58,451 nt of DNA from Novosphingobium endophyticum (GCF_014640675.1 NZ_BMHK01000021.1:224-58674); one strand, 5' to 3'; positions 44,963 to 56,440 are shown, numbered from the stretch's first letter. The notes: a model not told the origin generated them from the sequence alone. Numbers and translations are program-made.

Positions 44963-45856
44963 ATGAAACGCATTGCACTCTACCATCTGGAGACGCTCAT
45001 GTGGATCGACCGCCTGGGCACTTTCGCGGCGGCGGCGCAGCGGCTCAATACCACGCAGCCGGCGGTCTCGGCCCGCGTGCGCGAGATCGAGGAACAACTG
45101 GGCCAGTCGCTGTTCCAGCGCGACGGACGGCGAATGGTCCTCAACGCCCGGGGGCGAAGGCTGGTGCAGGCCTGCGAGCCGCTGCGCAGCGGCCTCGAAC
45201 GGGTCCTTCTCGAAGCGAGCGACTTCGCCGGGGCCACGGGCGCTGTGCGCATTGGTTCGGGCGAGATCGCGGCGGCGAGCTGCCTTCCCGCTTTCATCCA
45301 GGACATCGAGCGCGACCGGCCGGGCGTGACGATGGAAGTCGAGCTCGACCTGACGGCACGCCTCCTGCAACAGCTCCTTTCGGGCATGCGCGACATCGTC
45401 TTCCTCGCCGGCCCGGTCGCGAGCCCCGGCATCCGCACCGTGCCGATCGGCTCGGTCGAGCTGGTCTGGGCGGCGAGTCCGGCGGTCGGCGCGGCAGGCG
45501 GCTTCGCAAGTCCGTTGCCGGTCTGGTCGCTTCCCGATCATTCTCCGATTCATCATGTCACGATCACGTCTCTCGATGACCACGGTATCGCCGCCCGCGC
45601 CCTGCACACCTGTAATAACGTGCGCATGCTCATAGAGATCGTCGCCACGGGACAGGGTGCCGCCGTACTGCCCGAAACAATGGTCCGCGAGCACCTGCTT
45701 GGCGGGTCGCTCGTGGAAATTTTGCCGCGTCCTCCCCATAAAGTACATTTCGAGGCCGCGATTCGTACGCGCGAGCGCGAACCGGTGATTCTCGATCTGT
45801 TCGAGCGGGCTGGACGACTGACAATCGACAGGAGTTCCATCCTGGCTCCAGAATAG
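44963..45856 (+). CDS. LysR-family transcriptional regulator
   Basis: 297 residues from ATG 44963 (MKRIALYHLETLMWIDRLGT), which aligns with the usual family N-terminus; an in-frame ATG at 44912 would add 17 odd residues and cover the promoter. The helix-turn-helix is LGTFAAAAQRLNTTQPAVSA and the effector domain runs from about 90 (GAVRIGSGEIAAASCLPAFI). It is divergent from scoAB and most likely controls it. It is followed by the universal stress protein gene after 69 bases. Confidence 0.92.
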   Translation: MKRIALYHLETLMWIDRLGTFAAAAQRLNTTQPAVSARVREIEEQLGQSLFQRDGRRMVLNARGRRLVQACEPLRSGLERVLLEASDFAGATGAVRIGSGEIAAASCLPAFIQDIERDRPGVTMEVELDLTARLLQQLLSGMRDIVFLAGPVASPGIRTVPIGSVELVWAASPAVGAAGGFASPLPVWSLPDHSPIHHVTITSLDDHGIAARALHTCNNVRMLIEIVATGQGAAVLPETMVREHLLGGSLVEILPRPPHKVHFEAAIRTREREPVILDLFERAGRLTIDRSSILAPE

Positions 45857-45925
45857 AAATTGATCCCGGTCATGGTGGCGAGTCGCCATTGGCCTTAGGA
45901 TCGAAAAGCAATGGGAGACAAGGAT

Positions 45926-46708
45926 ATGCGTTCGATTCTCGTCAATGCGGACCGCCGGGCCGACAACGATACCCGAATAGAAACGGCTCTGAATCTCGCT
46001 CGGCGTTCGGGCGGCCACGTTACCGTGCTCGTCGACACGCCGGTTTCCCGATACGTTGCCATGGATCCGATGGGCGGCAGCTATGTCATCGCCGACGCGC
46101 TGGAACGCGCGCGCGAGGAGGACGATGCCGCTGCCAAGGCCATCGAGGCCCGCCTCGCGCGTGACGACGTGCCGTTCGATGTCTTTCGCAGCGAGGACGA
46201 CCCGATCAACGCACTCGCCAGGGCAGCGCGCCTCGCCGACCTGATTGTTGTCTCGCGCTCGGGCGGCCTGGCCGGCGAACTCGCGCTCACGTGCCGCACG
46301 CCGGTGCTGGCGCTGCCCGACGGCAAGCCGCTCGAACTGCCCGTACGTCGTGCCTGCGTCGCGTGGGACGGCGGTGAGCAGGCGGCAGCCGCGCTGCGGG
46401 CGGCCGTTCCCCTGCTGGGAAGTTGCCAGCTGGTCAAGCTCATCAGCGTGGCGGAAAAACCCGGCGGCTTTCCGACGACCGACGCGCTGCGTTACCTTTC
46501 GCGCCACGGAATCCACGCCGAGCTCGAAGAGCACGAGCAGCGGGGATCGACCGAGGAGACGCTCGCAGCCGCCGTCGCCGAAAACGACGCGGAGCTTCTT
46601 GTCATGGGCGCCTACGGCAAAAGCCGCGTGCGCGAATTCCTGTTCGGCGGCGTGACGGCCTATTTCCTGAACGAGGCGAAGGCGCCCGCGCTGCTTCTGG
46701 TTCACTGA
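45926..46708 (+). CDS. Universal stress protein, tandem UspA domains
   Basis: 260 residues from ATG 45926, eight bases after GGAG; ATG 45911 is an alternative. Two UspA-like domains are joined: the first (1-135) lacks a clear nucleotide loop, while the second (140-260) ends with MGAYGKSRVREFLFGGVT, the G-x2-G-x9-G(S/T) ATP-binding pattern of ATP-type UspA proteins. Cytoplasmic stress-survival role is inferred from family. No EcfG-type promoter was seen directly upstream. A 611-bp gap with a possible small RNA follows. Confidence 0.88.
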   Translation: MRSILVNADRRADNDTRIETALNLARRSGGHVTVLVDTPVSRYVAMDPMGGSYVIADALERAREEDDAAAKAIEARLARDDVPFDVFRSEDDPINALARAARLADLIVVSRSGGLAGELALTCRTPVLALPDGKPLELPVRRACVAWDGGEQAAAALRAAVPLLGSCQLVKLISVAEKPGGFPTTDALRYLSRHGIHAELEEHEQRGSTEETLAAAVAENDAELLVMGAYGKSRVREFLFGGVTAYFLNEAKAPALLLVH

Positions 46709-46989
46709 GATCCCTCGCGCCGTCAGGCACCGGATCGCGGCGTCGATAAACCGATCCGCCGACGCCTGTGCGCCTGACCGCGAAATATCCGGGGAAGTCG
46801 CCGCGAAGGCAGTGGCCTTGCCGGGCTGCAAATGTCGCGGCGCAGCAGTTAGCGTTACCGCATCGAAGGCTGAAAACCCCTGGCCGCGTATTTGCGAATC
46901 GATCCTGAAAGCGGCCGAATGAGAAAACGGCGTATTTCCGCTGGAAATGCGTCCAGTCCTGGAGGCGATTGGAGGACGCGCAACGAAGG

Positions 46990-47123
46990 TTGCATATTTT
47001 ACATCTTCAATTCGCTCTTTCGCACTTGCACAAAATCCGGGCTGCACTCATAACGAAACTGCCTTTCAGGCATCCTCTCCCAAAACTTCCACGGCCCGGT
47101 CGGTAACGACCGGGCCTTTTTTT
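46990..47123 (+). ncRNA. Possible small RNA ending in a strong intrinsic terminator
   Basis: The gap between the universal stress protein gene and the CDC48 gene (46709-47319) contains no credible protein gene but ends a non-coding stretch with an excellent plus-strand terminator at 47093-47123, nearly 400 bases after the last stop codon. The preceding bases carry AT-rich promoter-like sequence (TTGCATATTTTACATC at 46989) and a CCTCTCCC motif at 47073-47080 that could pair with Shine-Dalgarno sequences. The 5' end is a guess. The upstream part 46709-46980 shows nothing recognisable. Confidence 0.4.
47093..47123 (+). terminator. Strong Rho-independent terminator
   Basis: GGCCCGGTCG-GTAA-CGACCGGGCC, a perfect 10-bp stem with a 4-base loop, followed by seven T. 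It lies 384 bases after the universal stress protein stop, which is why a separate small transcript is suspected. Confidence 0.92.
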
Positions 47124-47180
47124 CGGCCGGTTCCCGCAAGGCCTTTGCCTCGCCCGAATGGCTCCCTATCGCGAATTTTT

Positions 47181-47206
47181 GGAACCGATCCGGTCGCAGG
47201 CGGGTT
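47181..47206 (+). promoter_or_regulatory. Possible EcfG-type promoter upstream of the CDC48 gene
   Basis: GGAAC at 47181-47185 and GGTT ending at 47206 are separated by 17 bases, close to the GGAAC-N16/17-CGTT consensus of the alphaproteobacterial general-stress sigma factor EcfG. The -10 element has one mismatch. Transcription would start about 105 bases before the CDC48 start. Confidence 0.45.
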
Positions 47207-47319
47207 TGCCCGTTTGAAAACGCCCTGCGTCATACCTAGCTCGGGTTCACTCCCTTGAGCGATCGCAATTCCCAACCGCGATGGATGTGAAAAAGGGGAG
47301 GCAGCAGGAAAGGAAACCC

Positions 47320-49635
<2,316 letters not shown>

Positions 49636-49786
49636 GGCCGTAGACTCGCCGTCGGAACGTTGCAGCGCCTTTCGTCGCGATCATGACGGCGATCGGCGCG
49701 TTTCGCGTCTCCGCGCCTGCGGGCAGGCTTGCCAAAGCCGGGAGCATACGGCTCGATAGCCTTCTCGCGGCTGCGGGAAGGTGGAG

Positions 49787-52045
49787 ATGCGGTATCGCAA
49801 GGACATCGACGGGCTGAGGGCCGTCGCGGTTGGCGGCGTGGTCATCTACCACGCCTTTCCCGCCGTGCTTCCCGGCGGGTTCGTCGGCGTGGATGTCTTT
49901 TTCGTCATCTCCGGCTTTCTCATCACCTCGATCATCGCATCGGACGCGGAGGCCAGCCGGTTCTCCATCGGCGGCTTCTATGAACGCCGCTTCCGCCGCA
50001 TTCTCCCCGCACTCGCGTTCATGCTGGCGATCACCACGTGCGCCGCCGTGGTGATCCTGCCGCCGGGCGAACTGAAACAGTACGGACAAAGCCTGCTCGC
50101 GGTCGCCGCTTTCGGATCGAACGTGCTGTTCTGGCATGAGGGCGGCTATTTCGACGGGCCGGCGGGTGACAAGCCGCTGCTGCACACCTGGTCGTTGGCG
50201 GTGGAGGAGCAGTTCTACATCGTCTGGCCGCTGATCGCGGCGGCGCTGATCGCACTCGGCCACCGGCGGCTGCTCAAACAGTTCGTCTGGGCGGCGGTGC
50301 TGGTCTCGCTCGCCGCTTCCGAGATCGTCGTGCGGCTCTGGCCGAGCCAGGCCTTCTATCTGATCCCCTATCGCGCCTGGGAACTGGGCTTCGGCGCGCT
50401 ACTCGCCGTCGGCGCCCTGCCGTCACTTCGCGGTCGCCTCCAGCGCGAGGGCGCGGCCTGGGCAGGCCTCGCGCTGATCGCATTCCCGATGCTGATCTAT
50501 ACCGAAGACCTGCCGTTTCCCGGACTCTCCGCGGTACCGCCCTGCCTGGGTACGCTGCTGCTGATCCATGCCGGCCAGGGTGCCCCGACTCGCGCCGGGC
50601 AAATGCTTTCGTGGCGGCCCGTGCTCTTCGTCGGGCTCACATCGTACAGCTTCTACCTTTGGCACTGGCCGGTGCTGGTACTGTTGCACATCGCGCTCAA
50701 CCGGCCGCTTCATGCACCCGAAGCAGCGATGGCCGTGCTCGCGGCCTTCGCTCTGGCCGCGTTCTCCCTGCGCTTCGTCGAGCAGCCCTTCCGCGAGCGC
50801 GGGGCGATCCGGCTCAGCCGCCGCGCCGCGCTGGGGGCGAGTGGATCGATGCTGACGATGTTCGCGGCAGCCGGCGCCGGAGGCTGGGTCGCCAACGGCT
50901 TCGAAGCATTCGTTTCACCCCAGGTCGCGGCTGCGGAGCATGCAACGAAAAGCGTGAACATCTACAGGGCGCGCTGCCATAACGATGGCCATACCGCAGC
51001 GCTGTCAGCACCGGCGGACTGCATGGCCGGAACCGGGCAAATGGGTGGCGGGTACCAGGTGCTGCTCTGGGGGGATTCGCACGCCGATCACCTCATGCCG
51101 GGACTGGCAGGGCTTGCACGCAGCGAGGGCTTCGCGATCCGGCAATCCACGGCGTCCGGCTGCTCCCCGCTCGCCATCCTGTCGTCCTCAAGCGATCCCC
51201 GGCATCCGTCATGCGCGAAGGTGCACCGCGCGACGCTTGACGAAGCGGCCGCCCAGCCGGCCCTGGGCGCGATTATAGTGAGTGCGCGCTGGTCGGCGAT
51301 ATTGCAGGGCATCGCCAATGCCGCGCCTGCGCAGGTCGAAGGCCCGCGGCGCGACCATGCCGCGATGTCGGCCCTGCGTGGACGTCTCGAATCTCTTGTT
51401 CGCCGGATCCGGGCCACGACAGGCACCGACACGCGCATTTTGATCATCGGATCGACGCCGGAATTCAACTTCTGGCCCGCCAACTGCTTCGCCCGCGCGG
51501 CAAAGCTCGGCTCCGATCCCGAATATTGTCGAAAGGCACCGCCAAAGGACAGCCATTGGGGTCCGCTGGCCGACCGTGTCCTGGCAGACTTCGAAACGCC
51601 CGGGGTCTCGGTAATTTTGCCGCGCGCCTACTTCTGCGCGGAGGAATCTTTCTGCTCGACGGTAGCCGGCGGCGCCATTCTCTATCGGGACGACGACCAC
51701 CTCAGCAACGAAGGTGCGCGTTTCGTGGCCTCGCGGCTCCGGCCGGCTCTCGAAGATCTGTGGGGCCGACCGGCGAGCGGCGGCCCTGCGCCTCAGGCCC
51801 GTTCGCCCGTCGAAGCCGCCTTGCCGTCGCCCGCGATCGCCTCCGCCATCGACGGACCTGCCGCCAGCTCCACCGGGGCGGCCGGCAAAGTACGGCGGCG
51901 CACCAGCGCTTCGGGGATTTCGCGGCGGATCCAGTCAAGCATGGATTCGCGTATATCGCAGCGCAGATCGAACAGGCTGCCCGCGTCTTGCGCGCTCATC
52001 AGCAGGCGCACCTCGACCGACTCCTCGCGGCAATCGGTCACCTGA
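49787..52045 (+). CDS. Acyltransferase-3 family protein with C-terminal SGNH domain
   Basis: About 752 residues from ATG 49787 (MRYRKDIDGLRAVAVGGVVI), just after GGTGGAG; GTG 49781 is an alternative. The first 365 residues are the ten-helix membrane acyltransferase-3 domain (PGGFVGVDVFFVISGFLITS, SLAVEEQFYIVWPL, YSFYLWHWPVLVLL). From about 420 comes a periplasmic SGNH domain with GDSHADH and the Asp/His pair in RDDDHLSNEG. OafA-like proteins of this type O-acetylate surface polysaccharides. The domain ends near 51785; the last 80 residues read antisense into the convergent MscS gene and look non-natural. Confidence 0.88.
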   Translation: MRYRKDIDGLRAVAVGGVVIYHAFPAVLPGGFVGVDVFFVISGFLITSIIASDAEASRFSIGGFYERRFRRILPALAFMLAITTCAAVVILPPGELKQYGQSLLAVAAFGSNVLFWHEGGYFDGPAGDKPLLHTWSLAVEEQFYIVWPLIAAALIALGHRRLLKQFVWAAVLVSLAASEIVVRLWPSQAFYLIPYRAWELGFGALLAVGALPSLRGRLQREGAAWAGLALIAFPMLIYTEDLPFPGLSAVPPCLGTLLLIHAGQGAPTRAGQMLSWRPVLFVGLTSYSFYLWHWPVLVLLHIALNRPLHAPEAAMAVLAAFALAAFSLRFVEQPFRERGAIRLSRRAALGASGSMLTMFAAAGAGGWVANGFEAFVSPQVAAAEHATKSVNIYRARCHNDGHTAALSAPADCMAGTGQMGGGYQVLLWGDSHADHLMPGLAGLARSEGFAIRQSTASGCSPLAILSSSSDPRHPSCAKVHRATLDEAAAQPALGAIIVSARWSAILQGIANAAPAQVEGPRRDHAAMSALRGRLESLVRRIRATTGTDTRILIIGSTPEFNFWPANCFARAAKLGSDPEYCRKAPPKDSHWGPLADRVLADFETPGVSVILPRAYFCAEESFCSTVAGGAILYRDDDHLSNEGARFVASRLRPALEDLWGRPASGGPAPQARSPVEAALPSPAIASAIDGPAASSTGAAGKVRRRTSASGISRRIQSSMDSRISQRRSNRLPASCALISRRTSTDSSRQSVT

Positions 52046-52938
52046 ACGGCTTGCGACCGTTTGTCCCACAGGCGATGCGCGGTAATCTGGCGGGTGAATT
52101 CCTCGCGGATCGGGGCGACGTCCACCGCATGATCAAGGTAGAGCAGGACCGTGCCGAGCAACTGCGACCCGGTCTTCGTCCAGTTCTGGAACGTGTCCTC
52201 GAGGAAGCGCTGCGAAGGCACGACGAGCCGGCGGTCATCCCACAGGCGCACGACCACGTAAGTAGTACGAATGTCTTCGATGCGGCCCCATTCTCCGTCG
52301 AGGATGACGACGTCGTCGATTGAGATCGGCTCGGTCAGCGCCATCTGGAAGCCGGCGATCAGTGCCTTGAGCGCGGGCTGCGCGGCGGCACCGACCGCAA
52401 GCGCGGCAACGCCCGCCGAGGCCATCAGCGTGACGCCGATCTCTCTCACTCCCGGGATCGAGACAAGCATGCCGGCGATGGTGAGGAAGACGATCAGGAA
52501 CGTGCCGATGCGGCTGAGGATCGCGAGCCGCGTCCGGCGGCGGCGGGCGTTGCGGTTATCCGCGACGGTAATGTCGTTGCGCAGGATCATCGCCTCGACG
52601 AAGGCGTGCAGGATGGCGATAGCCACCCAGCCGGTGAGCAGCGGCATGACGAATCCCGAGAAGCGCGACCATATCGCCTCGAGCGTCGGCACTTCGCGCG
52701 CGGCGAACACGACGCCCAGGGCGATGAAGGCGTAGCGGGTGGGACGGGCCAGCCGCTTGACCACGATATTGTCCGCGTCGCTTTCGCTCGAACGGGCAAC
52801 ACGCCGCAATATCCGGAACAGAACCGCATGGGCCACCAGCGCCACGGCGATGCCGATCATGGCGGCCGCGGCGGTGAGAAGCGGCCGCTCGGCCCAGTCG
52901 GGCAGGGCAGTGACGTTGCCTTCGATGAACTCGATCAT
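51793..52938 (-). CDS. MscS-family mechanosensitive channel
   Basis: About 381 residues from ATG 52938 (MIEFIEGNVTALPDW); ATG 52968 is possible. Four or five N-terminal transmembrane helices lead to the pore helix and MscS core (VGAAAQPALKALIAGFQMAL), followed by the beta domain EPISIDDVVILDGEWGRIED and TTYVVVRLWDDRRLVVPSQR. The C-terminal cytoplasmic cage (about 250-350) is intact, with a low-complexity tail. It releases solutes under hypo-osmotic stress. Its 3' 253 bases overlap the extended reading frame of the convergent acyltransferase gene. Confidence 0.92.
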   Translation of the reverse strand: MIEFIEGNVTALPDWAERPLLTAAAAMIGIAVALVAHAVLFRILRRVARSSESDADNIVVKRLARPTRYAFIALGVVFAAREVPTLEAIWSRFSGFVMPLLTGWVAIAILHAFVEAMILRNDITVADNRNARRRRTRLAILSRIGTFLIVFLTIAGMLVSIPGVREIGVTLMASAGVAALAVGAAAQPALKALIAGFQMALTEPISIDDVVILDGEWGRIEDIRTTYVVVRLWDDRRLVVPSQRFLEDTFQNWTKTGSQLLGTVLLYLDHAVDVAPIREEFTRQITAHRLWDKRSQAVQVTDCREESVEVRLLMSAQDAGSLFDLRCDIRESMLDWIRREIPEALVRRRTLPAAPVELAAGPSMAEAIAGDGKAASTGERA

Positions 52939-52996
52939 GGCCGGCAGGTTAGGCGACCATGCCGCCATTTCAAGGGCATGACAGCGCTCCTGCGCT

Positions 52997-55852
52997 TCAG
53001 TGTGCCGCGCCCCAGCTCGGTCCGAAGCCGATCTCCACGCCCAGCGGCACGTCGAGCCTGACCGCCGGCTCAGCGGCGCCCGCCATGACCCGTTCGATCA
53101 CGGGTGAGGCTGCAGCAACGTCAGCCTCGGGCAGTTCGAAGACAAGCTCATCGTGGACCTGCAGCAGCATCTTGACGTGCCCCAGGCCCGCCCCGGCAAG
53201 CGCCGGCTCCATGCGGGCCATGGCGCGCTTGATAATATCGGCGCTGGTGCCCTGGATCGGCGCGTTGATCGCGGCGCGCTCGCTGCCCTGGCGTTCGGCC
53301 TGGTTCTTCGAATTGATGCGCGGGAACCAGGTCTTGCGGCCGAACAGCGTCTCGGAATAACCGCGCTCGCGCACGCTTTCGAGTGTTTCGTGGATGTAGC
53401 GCTGGATGCCGGGAAAGCGCTCGAAATAGCGGTCTATCATCGCCTGCGCCTCGTCCGCCTCGACGCCGAGACGCCCTCCCAGACCCCAGCGCGAGATGCC
53501 ATAGAGGATCGCGAAATTGATCGTCTTGGCCCGCCCTCGCGTGTCGCGGTCGACGGTGCCGAACATCTCCATTGCCGTGCGCGCGTGGATATCCTCGCCA
53601 TGGGCGAAGGCTTCCTTGAGGCTCGGCACGTCGGCCATGTGTGCGGCAAGGCGCAATTCGATCTGCGAATAGTCGGCCGAGAGCAGGACATTGCCCGGCT
53701 CCGCGACGAAGCAGTCGCGGATCTGGCGGCCAATCTCGGTGCGGATCGGGATGTTCTGCAGGTTGGGTTCGGTGGAAGAGAGGCGTCCCGTCTGCGCGCC
53801 GACCAGCGAATAGCTGGTGTGGACACGCCCGGTGCGCGGGTTGATCGCCGCCTGCAGCGCTTCGGTATAGGTCGAGCGGAGCTTCGAGAGCTGGCGCCAT
53901 TCGAGCACTTTGGTGGCGACCACCGCGCCCTCTCCGGCAAGCTTTTCGAGCACGGACTGATCGGTGGAGTATTGGCCCGACTTGCCCTTGCGCCCGCCCT
54001 TGTAGCCCAGCTTGTCAAACAGGATGTCACCCAGCTGCTTGGGGCTGCCGATGGTGAACGCCTGCCCGGCAAGGCCGTGGATCTCACCTTCGAGCGCCCC
54101 GATGGCCTCGGCGAACTGGCTGGAGAGGCCCGCCAGCTTTTCGCGGTCGACCCTGATGCCGTGGCGCTCCATCCGCGCCACCACGGGAATCAGCGGACGG
54201 TCCACCCGCTCGTAGATCCGCGTGCCGCCTTCCTCCGACAGGCGGGGATCCAGCAGCGCGTGCAGCCGCCAGGTGACATCGGCGTCCTCGGCGGCATAGC
54301 AGGTCGCCTTGGGCAGCAGGACTTCGCCGAAGGGAATCGCCTTCTTGCCGGTGCCGCACACATCCTTGAAAGCCATCGGCTTGTGATCGAGGTGTCGCTG
54401 GGAAAGTTCGTCCATGCCGTGCCCGCCGCCGATGCCGTCAATCGAGCGGCCGGCGTCGAGACAGAAGCTCTCGATCATCGTGTCGTCAACCGGGGCCAGC
54501 TCGATCCCGTAGCGGGCCAGCACGTTGAGGTCGTACTTGATATTCTGCCCGACCTTCAGAACCGCATCGCTTTCGAGCAGCGGCTTGAGAAGCGCCATCG
54601 CCTCTTCGAGGGGGACCTGCTCGGGCCGTTCGGCGAACATGTCGCTGCCGCCATGGCCCAGCGGAATGTAGCAGGCCTGGTTGGGACCGATGGCCAGACT
54701 CACGCCGCAAAGGTCGGCCTGCATGGCATCGAGCATCGAGGTTTCGGTATCCACGGCGACGAGGCGCGCATTCGCGGCCCTGGCGATCCACGCCTCCAAC
54801 GCGGCGAGCGTCTGCACGCATTCGTAGGCGTCATAGTCGATCGCCGGCATTTCCGGCAGCGGCTGGCGCGCGGCGCCCTCCTGCGGATTGGCCCCGGCGG
54901 TGACGGGCTTGGCGGGATTGAGCCGGGTCGTCGGCGTCGGACTGCCGGTGCCGGCATCGAGACGCTTCAACAGGCTGGTGAAGCCATGCCTGGCAAGGAA
55001 GACGGAAAGCGGCTCGGGCGGGACGCTGTTGAGCTTGAACGCGTCGAGCGGCATCGGCAGCGCGCAGTCCTCCTTGAGCGTGACCAGCACCCTGGACAGG
55101 CGCGCCTGCTCGGCCTGCTCGATAAGCCGCTCCTGCAGCTTGGACTTCTTCATCGAAGGCGCTGCGGCAAGCGCGGATTCGAGATCGCCATAGTCCTGGA
55201 TCAGCTTGGTCGCGGTCTTGGGGCCGACGCCGAAGACGCCGGGCACATTGTCGACCGAATCGCCCATCAGCGCGAGCACGTCACCCACTTTCTCGGGCGG
55301 CACACCGAACTTCTCGATCACCTCGGCGATGTCGATGCGCTGGTTCTTCATGGTGTCGAGCATGTCGATGCAGCCACCCTCGATTCCGTCATCCGGTTCG
55401 GCGCACTTGCCCACGAGCTGCATCAGGTCCTTGTCCGACGAGACGATCGTCACGTCCCAGCCCCGCCGCGTCGCCTCGCGCGCGTAGGAGGCGATCAGGT
55501 CGTCGGCCTCATAGCCCTGCTCCTCGATGCAGGGCAGGGAAAAGGCGCGAGTGGCGTCGCGGATCAGCGGAAACTGCGGAACCAGGTCTTCGGGCGGCGG
55601 CGGCCGGTTGGCCTTGTAATCTTCGTAGATGTCGTTGCGAAAGGACTTGCTGCCGGCATCGAGAATCACGGCGAGATGCGTCGGCCCATCGGCCTTGTGC
55701 AGATCCTCGGCCAGTCGCCACAGCATCGTCGTATAGCCGTAAACCGCGCCTACCGGCGTGCCTTCCGGGTCGGTCAGCGGGGGCAAGCGGTGATAGGCGC
55801 GGAAAATATAGGCCGATCCGTCGACGAGATAGAGATGCTGCTTGGAATCCAT
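52997..55852 (-). CDS. polA: DNA polymerase I
   Basis: 951 residues from ATG 55852 (MDSKQHLYLVDGSAYIFRAY). All three domains are present: the 5'-3' nuclease (1-290, with ADDLIASYAREATRRGWDV and the helix-hairpin-helix GVGPKTATKLIQDYG), the 3'-5' exonuclease (about 330-540, with DTETSM and the later YDLNVLARYG), and the polymerase (about 560-951, with DYSQIELRLAAHMADVPSL, RGRAKTINFAILYGIS and LQVHDELVFELP). The exonuclease acidic residues appear intact, unlike in many Bacillus-type enzymes. It repairs DNA and removes Okazaki primers. The upstream gap holds an EcfG-like promoter reading the other way. Confidence 0.96.
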   Translation of the reverse strand: MDSKQHLYLVDGSAYIFRAYHRLPPLTDPEGTPVGAVYGYTTMLWRLAEDLHKADGPTHLAVILDAGSKSFRNDIYEDYKANRPPPPEDLVPQFPLIRDATRAFSLPCIEEQGYEADDLIASYAREATRRGWDVTIVSSDKDLMQLVGKCAEPDDGIEGGCIDMLDTMKNQRIDIAEVIEKFGVPPEKVGDVLALMGDSVDNVPGVFGVGPKTATKLIQDYGDLESALAAAPSMKKSKLQERLIEQAEQARLSRVLVTLKEDCALPMPLDAFKLNSVPPEPLSVFLARHGFTSLLKRLDAGTGSPTPTTRLNPAKPVTAGANPQEGAARQPLPEMPAIDYDAYECVQTLAALEAWIARAANARLVAVDTETSMLDAMQADLCGVSLAIGPNQACYIPLGHGGSDMFAERPEQVPLEEAMALLKPLLESDAVLKVGQNIKYDLNVLARYGIELAPVDDTMIESFCLDAGRSIDGIGGGHGMDELSQRHLDHKPMAFKDVCGTGKKAIPFGEVLLPKATCYAAEDADVTWRLHALLDPRLSEEGGTRIYERVDRPLIPVVARMERHGIRVDREKLAGLSSQFAEAIGALEGEIHGLAGQAFTIGSPKQLGDILFDKLGYKGGRKGKSGQYSTDQSVLEKLAGEGAVVATKVLEWRQLSKLRSTYTEALQAAINPRTGRVHTSYSLVGAQTGRLSSTEPNLQNIPIRTEIGRQIRDCFVAEPGNVLLSADYSQIELRLAAHMADVPSLKEAFAHGEDIHARTAMEMFGTVDRDTRGRAKTINFAILYGISRWGLGGRLGVEADEAQAMIDRYFERFPGIQRYIHETLESVRERGYSETLFGRKTWFPRINSKNQAERQGSERAAINAPIQGTSADIIKRAMARMEPALAGAGLGHVKMLLQVHDELVFELPEADVAAASPVIERVMAGAAEPAVRLDVPLGVEIGFGPSWGAAH

Positions 55853-55910
55853 GCCAAAGGCCCTAGCAGCGCGGAAGCTGGGCGTCAGCAGCCAGCAGCA
55901 AACATTCCCG

Positions 55911-55935
55911 GGAACCGTACCGGCGTCGGTGCGTT
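55911..55935 (+). promoter_or_regulatory. EcfG-type general-stress promoter
   Basis: GGAAC (55911-55915), a 16-base spacer and CGTT (55932-55935) match the EcfG consensus GGAAC-N16-CGTT exactly. It would start a transcript about 120 bases before the small lipoprotein gene at 56063, in the 210-bp gap between polA and that gene. Confidence 0.7.
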
Positions 55936-56062
55936 CTGACGCGAATGCTTGAAACGCCGCGAAGGCACTCCTAATCCTTCGGGACCAAGACCGGCGCGGG
56001 GCCGGTTTGCTTCGTGGCTTTCGCCGTCGGGGTTCAAATCGCAAACGAGGAATTGTAACAAG

Positions 56063-56374
56063 ATGCGCAAGATCGTCATTACCGCCGCCGCCGCCGCAGC
56101 GGCCCTCTCGCTCGCCGCCTGCTCGGAGCAGACGCAGGACGCGACCGAAGCCGCCGCGACTTCGGCCGCTGACGACATCAGCGACCTCGCCACCGACGCC
56201 GGCGACGCCATCGATGCGGCGGGGGACGCGATCGGCGACGCCGGTGACGATACCGCCGATGCCGCCAAGGACGCGGCGCAGGACGCGGAAAAGACTACCG
56301 ACGACATCGCGGCTGATGCCGAACAGGCCGCAAAGGATACCGAGGCGGAACTCGACAACGGCAACACCAACTGA
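56063..56374 (+). CDS. Small Ala/Asp-rich lipoprotein
   Basis: 103 residues from ATG 56063, with GAGGAA 11 bases upstream. A lipoprotein signal peptide (KIVITAAAAAAALSLAAC) ends in the lipobox LAAC, making Cys20 the acylated residue. The mature part is a low-complexity acidic helix built from Ala-Asp-rich heptad-like units (AADDISDLATDAGDAIDAAG, AKDAAQDAEKTTDDIAADAE), resembling entericidin-like or LEA-like stress proteins. An exact EcfG promoter upstream and a strong terminator after it suggest a monocistronic general-stress gene. Function beyond envelope stress is unknown. Confidence 0.88.
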   Translation: MRKIVITAAAAAAALSLAACSEQTQDATEAAATSAADDISDLATDAGDAIDAAGDAIGDAGDDTADAAKDAAQDAEKTTDDIAADAEQAAKDTEAELDNGNTN

Positions 56375-56401
56375 GCCTGGCTCTCAGGCAAAGTTGACGG
56401 C

Positions 56402-56440
56402 AAAGGCCCGCCGGGATCTTCCCGGCGGGCCTTTGTTTTT
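56402..56440. terminator. Strong intrinsic terminator, probably bidirectional
   Basis: AAAGGCCCGCCGGG-ATCTT-CCCGGCGGGCCTTT, a 14-bp perfect stem followed by GTTTTT on the plus strand. It ends the lipoprotein transcript; the minus-strand gene ends 44 bases away and could use the same hairpin. Confidence 0.93.

Noticed and set aside
44918..47047. 709-codon minus-strand frame opposite LysR and the universal stress protein
   Set aside because: Both genes on the plus strand are clear families; the minus-strand translation has no domain and is rich in Arg and His as antisense frames are.
53153..55939. 928-codon plus-strand frame opposite polA
   Set aside because: polA is complete on the minus strand; the antisense translation lacks any recognisable domain.
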